Shown: piece by piece, positions 54,401-62,949 of the stretch
How the letters are laid out: each line of letters starts with the position of its first letter
Numbering within the stretch: position 1 is the first letter of the stretch
Assembly (NCBI GenBank): GCA_014960805.1
Contig: CP063163.1
Location: forward strand, 1,754,001-1,818,000
From: Cytobacillus suaedae
GTDB taxonomy: Bacteria > Bacillota > Bacilli > Bacillales > Bacillaceae_L
Direction: 5' to 3'
Length of the DNA: 64,000 bases
Notes under the pieces: model-generated
Told to the model about the DNA's origin: nothing
Seen by the model: only the letters and a program-made list of their open reading frames with translations
The model's database searches: none
Made by a program: the position numbers and the translations under genes

Positions 54401-54817
54401 GTGAGTGGGAGTTTTATAAAAAGTATTCCTTGTATACATGTACCAGTATCAGACTTACATCAATCAATAAATTGGTGGATTGAAAATTTTAATGTAGAAC
54501 ACGGTACCCCTTTTAATTCGAACTCAGGGAAAGCAGAACTTAGAGTCGGAAATGGTGAATGGGTTTTTCTATTTGAGACAAAAGAAATACAAAATCAACA
54601 TACATATACAAAAGGTAATGTACCACATTCAGATAACTCACAAATTTACCTAGCAACCTTAAATGTAAAAGACCCCGAAATCCTTCACCAGCGTCTGTTG
54701 AAAAATGGTGTAAATGTTGGTGAACTTCGTGAAGCATGGACTGGGAAAGCATTTGATTGCTATGATCCAGACGGGAATAAATTTAATATATGGGGCGGAG
54801 AATGGATTGAGGATTAG
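54401..54817 (+). CDS. VOC-superfamily (glyoxalase-like) protein
   Basis: 138-residue single-domain vicinal-oxygen-chelate protein with two beta-alpha-beta-beta-beta halves: the first around CIHVPVSDLHQSINWWIENF, the second around IYLATLNVKDPEILHQRLLK, ending DPDGNKFNIWGGEW, a typical VOC close. The substrate is unknown; VOC proteins include glyoxalases, dioxygenases and resistance proteins. GTG start at 54401 has AGGGGGA upstream; the TTG starts nearer 54380 precede that site. Likely co-transcribed with the SDR gene. Confidence 0.82.
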   Translation: MSGSFIKSIPCIHVPVSDLHQSINWWIENFNVEHGTPFNSNSGKAELRVGNGEWVFLFETKEIQNQHTYTKGNVPHSDNSQIYLATLNVKDPEILHQRLLKNGVNVGELREAWTGKAFDCYDPDGNKFNIWGGEWIED

Positions 54818-54861
54818 ACAAATAAACAGTTAATTATCTTCAACTTGGAGGAGAATCATAC

Positions 54862-55773
54862 ATGGCAGAATATCTAATCGTACTAAACAAAGATGAAGAC
54901 ACAATTTCCTTTGTAAACGTGGAAACAAGTAAGGTAGAAAAAACAATTGAGACAGACTTTAACCCACATGAAGTAATCGTTACTCCAGATGGGGCGAAAA
55001 CATATGTTACTTGTTCTTTAGGAAACAAAGTAAACATTATTAACAATGAAACGTTTGAAATTGAAAAAACGTTAGAACATGAAGACTTTAATTTTCCTCA
55101 TGGGTTAGGAATCTCTGGCGAGAAATTATATCTTGCATCAACCTATAGTGAAAAGGTCTTTATTATTAACCTTAAAACAGATGAAATCGAAAAGGTATTC
55201 CCAACCTATCAAAAATACTCTCATATGGTAGCTGTAACTCCAGATGAAAAGACTGCGTATATCCCAAATATCGGTAGTCATAATATTACCGTCGTTGACA
55301 CAGAATCAGAAAAGGTTGTGAACCATTTCCCAGTTGGGAAAGGTCCTGAAGGTGTTGCAGTCCATCCAAATGGGAAGGAATTGTATGTAGCAAATCAAGA
55401 TGACAACAATCTGTTTATTATTGATACTGAAACGTTAGAAGTTCTTTACAAAAGAAGATTAGGAGCATGTCCAATCCGCGTTGTTTTTTCACCAGATGGT
55501 AAGTATGCATTGATACCTAACCGTGAATCTGGAGACTTATCAATTATTGAAACAGCACACGAGCTAAAAGGAAACAGAAGACCATGGGAAATCAAGCGTA
55601 TCCGTGTTGGTGTATGGCCTGGTGGAACTGTATTCAATCATGATGGATCCAAAGCGTTTGTAGCTAACAATAAAACGAACGATGTTTCGGTAATAAATAT
55701 GAATACATTAGAAGAAGAGAGTAGAATCAAGGCAGGAGTACACCCAGACGGAATTGCATACCTTAAAAAGTAA
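54862..55773 (+). CDS. YVTN-type beta-propeller protein
   Basis: 303-residue seven-bladed propeller of the YVTN/lactonase-like family. The repeat unit is seen as VVTPDGAKTYVTCSL, VTPDEKTAYIPNIG, VHPNGKELYVANQDD, FSPDGKYALIPN, FNHDGSKAFVANNKTND and so on, each about 40 residues apart. There is no signal peptide, so it seems cytoplasmic. Such folds bind metal or small molecules or act as lactonases; the role here is unknown. The ATG has a GGAGGAG site upstream, and it follows the VOC gene by 44 bp. Confidence 0.85.
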   Translation: MAEYLIVLNKDEDTISFVNVETSKVEKTIETDFNPHEVIVTPDGAKTYVTCSLGNKVNIINNETFEIEKTLEHEDFNFPHGLGISGEKLYLASTYSEKVFIINLKTDEIEKVFPTYQKYSHMVAVTPDEKTAYIPNIGSHNITVVDTESEKVVNHFPVGKGPEGVAVHPNGKELYVANQDDNNLFIIDTETLEVLYKRRLGACPIRVVFSPDGKYALIPNRESGDLSIIETAHELKGNRRPWEIKRIRVGVWPGGTVFNHDGSKAFVANNKTNDVSVINMNTLEEESRIKAGVHPDGIAYLKK

Positions 55774-55799
55774 GAATTGCTGGATATGGAGATGTTAAC

Positions 55800-56675
55800 A
55801 TGTTGTCAAAAAACAATACAGTAATTGGTTTTATCGGTACAGGGGTTATGGGAAAAAGTATGGCAGGTCACTTGCTTAAAGAAGGATATCCTGTACTCGT
55901 TTATACGAGAACCAAAGATAAAGCCATGGAGTTAGTAAGTCAAGGTGCAATCTGGAAAGATTCCGTTGCAGAACTCTCAAAGGAATCAAATGTCATTATT
56001 ACAATTGTGGGCTATCCGAAAGATGTTGAGGAGGTCTATCTAGGAGAAAGCGGTATAGTATCAAATGCGAAAAAAGGCTCCTATGTGATTGATATGACAA
56101 CCTCAACTCCTTCTTTGGCTCAAAGAATCTATAAAGAAGCAAAGCAACGTAACATTCATTCACTTGATGCTCCTGTATCAGGTGGCGACGTTGGAGCAAA
56201 AGAAGCACGATTAACCATTATGGTTGGTGGTGATAAAGAGGCCTTTGAAGCTTGTAAACCAATTTTAGAAATAATGGGTCAAAACATTATCCTTCAGGGT
56301 GAAGCCGGTGCAGGGCAGCATACAAAAATGTGTAACCAAATTGCCATTGCCTCTAATATGATGGGAGTTTGTGAAGCCATTGTCTATGCCGAAAAAGCAG
56401 GCCTTAATCCAGAAACCGTTCTCAATAGTATTTCTGCTGGTGCTGCTGGTAGTTGGTCGCTAAGTAATTTAGGACCAAGGATGATAGCAGGTAACTTTGA
56501 ACCTGGATTTTATATTAAGCACTTTATTAAAGATATGAGAATTGCACTTGATGAAGCTGAGGCAATGGGAATGAATACACCTGGGCTCTCCCTTGCGAAA
56601 AGGCTTTATGAACAGCTTGCTGAAAATGGGGAAGAAAATAGTGGAACACAAGCATTGTTTAAATTTTATAAATAA
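55800..56675 (+). CDS. 3-hydroxyisobutyrate-dehydrogenase-family NAD(P) oxidoreductase
   Basis: 291-residue beta-hydroxyacid dehydrogenase. The Rossmann motif GFIGTGVMGKSMAGHLLK (residues about 9-26), the substrate-binding DAPVSGGDVGAKEARL (about 120-135) and the catalytic Lys region GAGQHTKMCNQ (about 170-180) are intact. It is NAD(P)-dependent and oxidises a small 3-hydroxy acid or reduces a semialdehyde; the substrate is not determined. It starts 26 bp after the propeller gene stop, with GGAG upstream, and so is likely to be in the same transcript. A strong terminator follows. Confidence 0.9.
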   Translation: MLSKNNTVIGFIGTGVMGKSMAGHLLKEGYPVLVYTRTKDKAMELVSQGAIWKDSVAELSKESNVIITIVGYPKDVEEVYLGESGIVSNAKKGSYVIDMTTSTPSLAQRIYKEAKQRNIHSLDAPVSGGDVGAKEARLTIMVGGDKEAFEACKPILEIMGQNIILQGEAGAGQHTKMCNQIAIASNMMGVCEAIVYAEKAGLNPETVLNSISAGAAGSWSLSNLGPRMIAGNFEPGFYIKHFIKDMRIALDEAEAMGMNTPGLSLAKRLYEQLAENGEENSGTQALFKFYK

Positions 56676-56684
56676 GTCAATTAT

Positions 56685-56713
56685 ACTCCTAGTTAATCCT
56701 AGGAGTTTTTTTT
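56685..56713 (+). terminator. Terminator of the 53.6-56.7 kb gene group
   Basis: ACTCCTAG pairs with CTAGGAGT around a short loop, followed by TTTTTTTT. Confidence 0.85.
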
Positions 56714-56806
56714 GTGGGGAATCATAAGGAGGTAGTTTCCTCTTATATTTAGAAATTTCACTGCGAATACTATACTAGCAAGGCTAATATAAAGGAGTGG
56801 ATTGTT

Positions 56807-56989
56807 ATGGCAAAAAGAAATAAGAAGAATGATGCAGATCAAAAAAATAAACAAGGCTTTGATTCAGCAACTATCGACTCAGAATTTAGTCATGAATTAG
56901 GAAGCCATGATGCTAATAAGAAGCATAAGAAAAAAGCAAAAAAAGAAAAAGCACCTAAAAATGACGGGCAATATCATGGTGGGTTATAG
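56807..56989 (+). CDS. Small lysine-rich protein, 60 residues
   Basis: 60-residue, very Lys- and Asn-rich protein (MAKRNKKNDADQKNKQGFD...), with a small ordered part IDSEFSHELGSHDANKK. ATG with AAAGGAGTGG upstream, typical of a strongly expressed gene. Composition resembles small spore-core proteins, but I cannot name the family and it does not match the classic SspE or SspO patterns. Followed by a repeat. Not assigned. Confidence 0.6.
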   Translation: MAKRNKKNDADQKNKQGFDSATIDSEFSHELGSHDANKKHKKKAKKEKAPKNDGQYHGGL

Positions 56990-57040
56990 AAAAACCCGTC
57001 CCGAATGTCTTAAATTTTTACTTTGGATTATGAATTAATT

Positions 57041-57213
57041 TTCCCCGCGGAAAGCAAGTGCCTGGACCGGAAATTAACGGACAGGAATTTTGAAAAAGCC
57101 CAAATACCGGCTTTTTCAAGGGCGATTTCCCATCGGGGAGGAAGTCTAGCCTCCTCAACGTTCCGTTTGCGGGGTCTCGACCTTTCCTCTACTTCCCGCA
57201 GGAGTCAAGTGCC
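57041..57213. repeat. Family A palindromic repeat, copy 5 (reversed, with inverted end segment)
   Basis: Reads like copies 1 and 3 in reverse: GAAAAAGCC...GGCTTTTTC at 57092-57119, then CATCGGGGAGGAAG and, at the end, CAGGAGTCAAGTGCC (to 57213). Its left part (about 57041-57080), CCGCGGAAAGCAAGTGCCTG, is instead in the opposite orientation to what this copy should have, so about 40 bp look inverted in place. Confidence 0.78.
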
Positions 57214-57310
57214 TTCCCCTCCAATTAACTCATAAATTACATATACAGAAAGGGACTTACTGGACAGTCTCTTTTTTTGCTTTAATTTGTTAGAATTTTT
57301 AGAATAAAAC

Positions 57311-57340
57311 TTGAATATTTTTATCTATCAGTTGTATTAT
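57311..57340 (+). promoter_or_regulatory. Predicted promoter of the acyl-CoA gene cluster
   Basis: TTGAAT (57311-57316), 18-bp spacer, TATTAT (57335-57340). The operator-like site at 57357 lies just downstream, in the position for a repressor blocking transcription. Confidence 0.5.
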
Positions 57341-57356
57341 AGAAGTGGGGATAACA

Positions 57357-57372
57357 TACCGACCGGTTAGTA
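57357..57372 (+). promoter_or_regulatory. TetR-type operator candidate before the acyl-CoA dehydrogenase gene
   Basis: TACCGACCGGTTAGTA, in the wider context AACATACCGACCGGTTAGTAA. It is an imperfect palindrome and matches the site at 62910-62925 at 14 of 16 positions. Likely bound by the TetR-family protein encoded at 62248. Confidence 0.6.
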
Positions 57373-57404
57373 AGGTTGGAGTTCTATATGGGAGATGGTA
57401 TGAG

Positions 57405-58616
57405 ATGAATTTTTCATATTCAGAAAAAGTGATTGCACTACAAGAAAGGGTAAACGCTTTCATGGAAGAGTACGTTTATCCGAACGAAAAGGTTTATGAG
57501 GAACAGTTGAATCAGCAAGTTAATCGTTGGTCTGCTGTACCACCTATAATGGAGGAATTAAAACAAAAGGCGAAAGATCAAGGATTATGGAATTTATTTT
57601 TACCTGAAAGTGAATATGGAGCGGGACTTACGAATATCGAATATGCCCCTTTGTGCGAGATTATGGGTCGTTCCTTAATTGGGCCTGAGGTATTCAATTG
57701 TAATGCCCCGGACACTGGGAATATGGAAGTGCTAGTACGTTATGGAACAGAAGAGCAAAAGGAACGGTGGTTAAAGCCGCTTCTATCAGGAGAAATCAGG
57801 TCTTGTTTTTCGATGACTGAGCCAGAAGTAGCTTCAAGTGATGCCACAAATATTGAAGCGAGCATTACTCGAGATGGAAATGAGTATGTGATAAACGGCA
57901 GAAAGTGGTGGTCATCAGGGGCAGGAGACCCTCGCTGCAAAATTGCGATTGTCATGGGTAAGACGAATCCTGATGGACCTAAACATGAACAACAAGCAAT
58001 GATATTAGTTCCATTTGATACCCCAGGAGTAAAGGTTGAAAGAGTATTACCAGTGTTTGGGTATGATCACGCACCACATGGTCATGCTGAAATTACTTAT
58101 GACAATGTAAGAGTCCCAGCTGAAAATATTTTATGGGGTGAAGGAAAAGGTTTTGCAATTGCACAAGGAAGGCTTGGTCCTGGTAGAATTCACCATTGCA
58201 TGAGATTAATTGGTGCCGCTGAACGTGCACTAGAAGAAATGTGTAAACGTGTTTCTGGCCGAATTGCTTTTGGAAAGCCACTCGCAAACCAAGGTGTTGT
58301 ACAGGAATGGATCGCTGAATCAAGGATTGATATTGAGCAGGCGAGGTTACTGACATTAAAAGCCGCTTCTATGATGGATACAGTGGGTAATAAAGAAGCA
58401 AAGGCTGAAATTGCCATGATAAAAGTTGTTGCGCCTAGCATGGCATTGCGGGTAATCGACCGTGCTATCCAAGCATTTGGTGGAGCAGGAGTTAGTGACG
58501 ATATGACACTAGCAGCTCAATGGGCAAATGCTCGTACGTTACGAATTGCTGATGGACCAGACGAAGTTCATAAAGCGCAAGTAGCTAAGCTAGAATTGCG
58601 TAAATACAGAAACTAG
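57405..58616 (+). CDS. Acyl-CoA dehydrogenase
   Basis: 403-residue FAD-dependent acyl-CoA dehydrogenase, which introduces a 2,3 double bond into an acyl-CoA thioester or, in the ACAD10/11-type subgroup, acts on 4-hydroxyacyl or phospho-acyl substrates. Typical blocks are [20 protein letters not shown] (about 131-150), [13 protein letters not shown] (about 160-172) and the C-terminal [17 protein letters not shown] (about 360-376). The start at 57405 has a GGGAGATGG site upstream and removes an unlikely N-terminal extension. It is the first gene of the cluster and has an operator-like site in front. Confidence 0.93.
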   Translation: MNFSYSEKVIALQERVNAFMEEYVYPNEKVYEEQLNQQVNRWSAVPPIMEELKQKAKDQGLWNLFLPESEYGAGLTNIEYAPLCEIMGRSLIGPEVFNCNAPDTGNMEVLVRYGTEEQKERWLKPLLSGEIRSCFSMTEPEVASSDATNIEASITRDGNEYVINGRKWWSSGAGDPRCKIAIVMGKTNPDGPKHEQQAMILVPFDTPGVKVERVLPVFGYDHAPHGHAEITYDNVRVPAENILWGEGKGFAIAQGRLGPGRIHHCMRLIGAAERALEEMCKRVSGRIAFGKPLANQGVVQEWIAESRIDIEQARLLTLKAASMMDTVGNKEAKAEIAMIKVVAPSMALRVIDRAIQAFGGAGVSDDMTLAAQWANARTLRIADGPDEVHKAQVAKLELRKYRN

Positions 58617-58636
58617 AGTAAAGGAGTTTTTTGAAA

Positions 58637-59410
58637 ATGCATGTATTCGATTTGTTTAGTCTAAAAGGAAAAACAGCGATTGTTACTGGTGGTGGTAGAG
58701 GACTAGGGGAGCAAATTGCAGTAGGATTTGCGGAAGCAGGGGCAAATGTCGTTGTATGCTCACGTAAACTAGAAGCCTGTCAAGAAGTGAGTGATAGATT
58801 ATTAGTATTAGGTGTAAAATCTATAGCAATTCAGTGCGATGTTACGAACCCTGAAGATATTCAAAAAGTTGTAGATGAAACAGTAAGAGAGTTTGGTTCG
58901 ATTGATATTTTAGTTAATAACAGTGGTGCTACTTGGTCATCACCAGTTACTGATATGCCTCTAGAGGCATGGAATAAGGTCCTGGATGTGAATATTACTG
59001 GATTATTCTTGATGAGCCAAGCTGTAGGTAGAGTTATGATTGAACAAAAAGGCGGGAAAATCATAAATATAGCATCAGTTGCCGGATTAGGAGGTACAGA
59101 TCCTAGATTCATGGATACGATTGCCTATAATACTAGTAAAGGAGCTGTTATCACGTTTACAAAGGACCTAGCAGTAAAATGGGGTCAGCATAATATTAAT
59201 GTAAATGCGATCGCACCTGGTTTCTTTCCGACTAAAATGTCAAAAGTGCTTATCGAACGTGGAAAGGATCATATCTTAGCGACCACCCCATTAAAAAAGT
59301 TTGGTTCTGATCAAGATTTAAAGGGAGTTGCCTTATTTTTAGCATCAAATGCTTCGAACTTTGTTACTGGGGATACGCTAGTTGTTGATGGTGGAACACA
59401 TGCGATGTAA
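58637..59410 (+). CDS. SDR-family oxidoreductase (cluster gene 2)
   Basis: 257-residue classical SDR. Cofactor motif TGGGRGLGEQIA (about 18-29), NNSGATW structural motif, catalytic Ser in NIASVAGLG and YxxxK as YNTSK (about 158-162) are intact. In the fatty-acid cluster it probably oxidises or reduces a 3-hydroxy- or 3-oxoacyl intermediate; specificity is inferred from context. ATG 58637 is preferred with AAAGGAG about 10 nt upstream; the TTG at 58631 is an alternative. It is 20 bp after the dehydrogenase gene and therefore in its operon. Confidence 0.9.
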   Translation: MHVFDLFSLKGKTAIVTGGGRGLGEQIAVGFAEAGANVVVCSRKLEACQEVSDRLLVLGVKSIAIQCDVTNPEDIQKVVDETVREFGSIDILVNNSGATWSSPVTDMPLEAWNKVLDVNITGLFLMSQAVGRVMIEQKGGKIINIASVAGLGGTDPRFMDTIAYNTSKGAVITFTKDLAVKWGQHNINVNAIAPGFFPTKMSKVLIERGKDHILATTPLKKFGSDQDLKGVALFLASNASNFVTGDTLVVDGGTHAM

Positions 59411-59521
59411 ATAAAAATGTACACTCTCTATGTTAATAGATTAGGAGGGTTCAACCCGAAATAATGCTTGTGTTGGAGAAGGACAAGAGATTGTACTCAT
59501 CATAGAAAGGGGGGGCGTAAG

Positions 59522-60274
59522 ATGAAATTAAAAAACAAGGTTGCTATTATCACTGGTGGAGGTGGAGGCATTGGAAGGGCAACAGCCTTTCTTTTTGCAA
59601 AAGAAGGTGCCGAAGTTGTTGTCTCAGATGTAAATGAGGAAACCGGTCAAGAAACTGTAAATCGTATTTTAGAGGAAGGAGGACGAAGTACATTCTTTAA
59701 GGCAAATGTGGCTGAGCCCACAGAGGTTGAGAGTTTAGTTGCTTATACAGCTTCAACTTTTTGTGGGGTTGATATCCTATTTAATAATGCTGGGATTGGT
59801 AACTCAGAGCTCAAGATTGAGGATCTCTCTATTGAAGAATGGGATCATGTCTTAGATATAAACTTAAAAGGTGTATTTTTAGGAATCAAATATGCTATTC
59901 CGGAAATGAGAAAACGAGGTGGCGGTTCTATTATAAATACTTCTAGTTTGCTAGGATTTAAAGGGAAAAAATATATGGCAGCATACAATGCGTCTAAAGG
60001 AGGAGTCAGTTTACTTACTCAAAATGCTGCTTTGGAATATGGAAAGGAGAACATTCGGGTGAATACAGTAGCGCCTGGAGTCATCGATACCCCCATTATT
60101 GATGGGTGGAAAAAGGATGAACGAAAATGGCCATTCATCTCCAAAGCCAATGCGCTAGGAAGAATTGGATCTCCTGATGAGGTTGCAACTACAGTGCTAT
60201 TTCTTGCATCCTCTGATGCATCTTTTATTACTGGTTCAACCATTCATGTTGATGGTGGAGGCCTTACCTTTTAA
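59522..60274 (+). CDS. SDR-family oxidoreductase (cluster gene 3)
   Basis: 250-residue classical SDR with cofactor motif TGGGGGIGRAT (about 12-22), structural NNAGIGN, Ser in NTSSLLGFKG and catalytic YNASK (about 156-160). It is clearly different in sequence from the SDR at 58637, so the two probably act on different steps. ATG 59522 follows GAAAGGGGGGGCG; the longer frame from 59468 has no such site and would add an unlikely Arg-rich start. The gap of 111 bp from the previous gene leaves room for a second start site but the genes run in one direction. Confidence 0.9.
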   Translation: MKLKNKVAIITGGGGGIGRATAFLFAKEGAEVVVSDVNEETGQETVNRILEEGGRSTFFKANVAEPTEVESLVAYTASTFCGVDILFNNAGIGNSELKIEDLSIEEWDHVLDINLKGVFLGIKYAIPEMRKRGGGSIINTSSLLGFKGKKYMAAYNASKGGVSLLTQNAALEYGKENIRVNTVAPGVIDTPIIDGWKKDERKWPFISKANALGRIGSPDEVATTVLFLASSDASFITGSTIHVDGGGLTF

Positions 60275-60366
60275 GTATTTTGTACAATCTTAGGTCTTAA
60301 TTCGTATTTAGGTAATATCTATTAATAAGATTCTATTATCTTTTATCAAAAAATGGAGGCGTTTAC

Positions 60367-61980
60367 ATGACTGAAAAACCTTGGTTAAAGCACTATCCTG
60401 AAGGTATTCAAAAAGAGCTTGAGATCCCTAATATTCCTGTCCACCAAATGCTCCTAGATTCTACAGCTAAGTATCCTCAAAATGAAGCTATTATTTTCTA
60501 TCACAAAAGAATGACGTATACAGAATTAACAGGTTTATCCCGTGCATTTACATCGGCATTACAAGCAAATGGTGTTCAAAAAGGAGACCGTGTGGCAGTG
60601 ATGCTTCCAAATTGTCCTCAGTATGTTATAAGCTATTTCGGTACTCTTATGGCAGGCGGAATCATTACACAGGTAAATCCTATGCTTGTAGAAAAAGAAT
60701 TACAGTATATTCTCCAAGATTCTGGTGCTGAAACGATTGTTATTTTAGATGCATTGTACCCACGATTAAAGTCAATTCAGGATCAAACGAATGTGAAAAA
60801 TGTAATTGTTGTCAGCCTACAACCATCTGAAACTAGCTTCACACAAGACCGCTCTTTTGAGGAGTTCATGCAAACTGCAAATGGGCATATTGCTCCTGTT
60901 GCTATTGACCCAGTAAATGACATTGCTGTTCTTCAATATACAGGAGGAACAACTGGCCGCTCAAAAGGTGCAATGCTAACCCACAGAAACTTAGTTGCGA
61001 ATGTTGTTCAATCCTATGAATTCTTCAAACAGGATATAAATCTAGGTCAGGATAAGTGCTTAACGGTTATTCCACTATTCCACGTGTTTGGAATGACATC
61101 TGGTATGAATTTATCCATTTTCTGCGGATCTAGTAACGTTCTATTACCACGATTTGATCTAGAAGAAATGCTTCAAACAATAAAAAGAGAGCAGCCAACT
61201 ACATTCCCTGGAGTACCAACAATGTATGTTGCCTTAACAAACCATCCTAAAGCAGAGGATTATGGAATTGATAGCATAAGAGTTTGTAATAGTGGTAGTG
61301 CACCGATGCCTGTTGAACTTATGAAAGAATTTGAGGCAAAAACAGGGGCTAAGGTACTTGAAGGATACGGGTTATCAGAAGCGGCTCCAACAACTCATTG
61401 TAATCCGATGTTTGCTGAAAGAAAACCTGGTAGCGTAGGTATTGGTTTCCCTTCAACAGACTATAAGATTGTTGACGTAGCAACAGGTTCGTTAGAGGTT
61501 CCAGCAGGAGAGTTAGGTGAAGTCATCATTAAAGGACCTCAGGTTATGAAAGGGTATTGGAATATGCCTGAAGAAACAGCACACACATTACGTGATGGGT
61601 GGCTTTATACAGGTGATATTGCACGAATGGATGAAGATGGCTTCCTATACATCGTTGACCGAAAAAAAGATATGATTATTGCAAGTGGGTACAATGTCTA
61701 TCCACGTGATGTTGAGGAAGTATTATACCAACATCCATCTGTTCAAGAGGCAGTTGTCATCGGTGTTCCTGATAGCTATCGTGGCGAAACGGTTAAAGCT
61801 GTCATTGTTCTAAAAGCAGGTAAGGAAGCGACTCAAGAAGAGATTATACAATATTGTAAAGACAATATGGCTTCCTATAGAGTCCCTACAATTATCGAAT
61901 TCCGTGACCAATTACCAAAAACAAGTGTTGGTAAAATCCTTCGAAGAGCCCTTCGAGATGAGGTTAATGCAGTAAAATAA
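60367..61980 (+). CDS. Long-chain-type acyl-CoA synthetase
   Basis: 537-residue AMP-forming acyl-CoA ligase, which activates a carboxylic acid with ATP and CoA. The P-loop is LQYTGGTTGRSKGAMLTH (about residues 190-207), the second motif is YGLSEAAPTTHCNPM (about 334-348) and the hinge/A10 part is YTGDIARMDEDGFLYIVDRK (about 419-438), with a C-terminal KTSVGKILRR containing the catalytic Lys. Length and order match fatty-acyl-CoA ligases. It is the entry enzyme for the cluster's pathway. The exact chain length cannot be stated. Confidence 0.93.
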   Translation: MTEKPWLKHYPEGIQKELEIPNIPVHQMLLDSTAKYPQNEAIIFYHKRMTYTELTGLSRAFTSALQANGVQKGDRVAVMLPNCPQYVISYFGTLMAGGIITQVNPMLVEKELQYILQDSGAETIVILDALYPRLKSIQDQTNVKNVIVVSLQPSETSFTQDRSFEEFMQTANGHIAPVAIDPVNDIAVLQYTGGTTGRSKGAMLTHRNLVANVVQSYEFFKQDINLGQDKCLTVIPLFHVFGMTSGMNLSIFCGSSNVLLPRFDLEEMLQTIKREQPTTFPGVPTMYVALTNHPKAEDYGIDSIRVCNSGSAPMPVELMKEFEAKTGAKVLEGYGLSEAAPTTHCNPMFAERKPGSVGIGFPSTDYKIVDVATGSLEVPAGELGEVIIKGPQVMKGYWNMPEETAHTLRDGWLYTGDIARMDEDGFLYIVDRKKDMIIASGYNVYPRDVEEVLYQHPSVQEAVVIGVPDSYRGETVKAVIVLKAGKEATQEEIIQYCKDNMASYRVPTIIEFRDQLPKTSVGKILRRALRDEVNAVK

Positions 61981-62023
61981 ATAAGTTTTGCTAGTTCTCT
62001 TTTTATCAACGGTTCAGAGTGCA

Positions 62024-62143
62024 GTTATTCGCTAGAATTCACGAGACTCCTGCGGGAGAACGGATTAGGGTAGACCCACAGGCGCATAGCGCCGAGAGGT
62101 CCCCGAGCCGCCCGCGGAAAGCGAGTGAATTCTAGCGAATAAC
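62024..62143. repeat. Family B palindromic repeat with perfect 19-bp terminal inverted repeats
   Basis: Ends GTTATTCGCTAGAATTCAC and GTGAATTCTAGCGAATAAC are a perfect 19-bp inverted pair. The interior starts GAGACTCCTGCGGGAGAAC and ends CCGCGGAAAGCGA, sharing the ACTCCTGCGGG and CGCGGAAAGC core with the GGCACTTG family but with different ends. Length 120 bp. Confidence 0.8.
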
Positions 62144-62247
62144 GACTATATACGCCTATACATTATATATAAAGTCCTTTTTAACTTATGAGGAGATGAA
62201 ATTATGCTATAATCTTGATGGATAACTATAGATTGTGAGGCTATGTC

Positions 62248-62811
62248 ATGAAGGAAAGAATAACAGAGCAAAGTAAGGCACTATTTGAGAAAAAAGGATT
62301 TACCGAAACGTCCATTCAAGATATTGTTGATGCACTTGGTGTCACGAAAGGAACTTTCTACTATTACTTTTCTAGTAAAGAGGAACTCCTAATGGATATT
62401 CATATCCGTTATATTGAAAATTTATTGGCATTGCAAGACAAAATCCTTTCAGATGAGACGAAGGACTGTAAAACTAAGCTTTATGATATGGTCTTCATGC
62501 TCATCCATATTATTGAGGAACAAGGTGCTAGTGCTAGAGTGTTTTTTCGCGAACTACGAAATTTAAATGACGATCATCTTGCACAGGTATTGCCAAAGCG
62601 TGATCAATTTAGACTGAACCTACAATCCTTACTAGAGCAAGGAAGAGAAAATGGAGAGTTTCGAAAAGACCTAGACGTGGGCATTGTGACGTTTGGGATC
62701 CTCGGAATTACTAACTGGAGTTATAACTGGTATAACCCGAAAGGAACTCTAAAAGATCATGAAGTAGCTAGAATTTTTGTTGAAATGATATTAAATGGAA
62801 TTGAAGCATAG
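62248..62811 (+). CDS. TetR-family transcriptional repressor of the acyl-CoA cluster
   Basis: 187-residue TetR-family regulator. The N-terminal helix-turn-helix is clear (SIQDIVDALGVTKGTFYYYFSSKEEL, in pieces around residues 20-45) and the C-terminal part is an all-helical ligand-binding domain of the kind found in FadR/acyl-CoA-responsive members. It lies inside the fatty-acid cluster, and matching operator-like sites occur before the dehydrogenase (57357) and thioesterase (62910) genes, so release by an acyl-CoA is the natural inference. Start ATG 62248. Family certain, ligand inferred. Confidence 0.9.
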   Translation: MKERITEQSKALFEKKGFTETSIQDIVDALGVTKGTFYYYFSSKEELLMDIHIRYIENLLALQDKILSDETKDCKTKLYDMVFMLIHIIEEQGASARVFFRELRNLNDDHLAQVLPKRDQFRLNLQSLLEQGRENGEFRKDLDVGIVTFGILGITNWSYNWYNPKGTLKDHEVARIFVEMILNGIEA

Positions 62812-62909
62812 AGTATTAAATAAAATGTAGGGAATCTCATAAAAAGTGCAGGGATTCTCTTAGTACATATATAATTATCTGTATAATCTAAATTTTTTTA
62901 CTTTTAACA

Positions 62910-62925
62910 TACTGACTGGTTAGTA
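62910..62925 (+). promoter_or_regulatory. TetR-type operator candidate before the thioesterase gene
   Basis: TACTGACTGGTTAGTA, matching the 57357 site in 14 of 16 bases and in the flanking AACA. It lies 25 bp before the thioesterase start and about 22 bp after a TATAAT-like box (62882-62887). Confidence 0.6.
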
Positions 62926-62949
62926 AAAACATGAATGGAGTGTTAATAC

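Noticed and set aside
57023-57235. 70-codon open frame after the small Lys-rich gene
   Set aside because: It is repeat copy 5 in translation, with no start signal.
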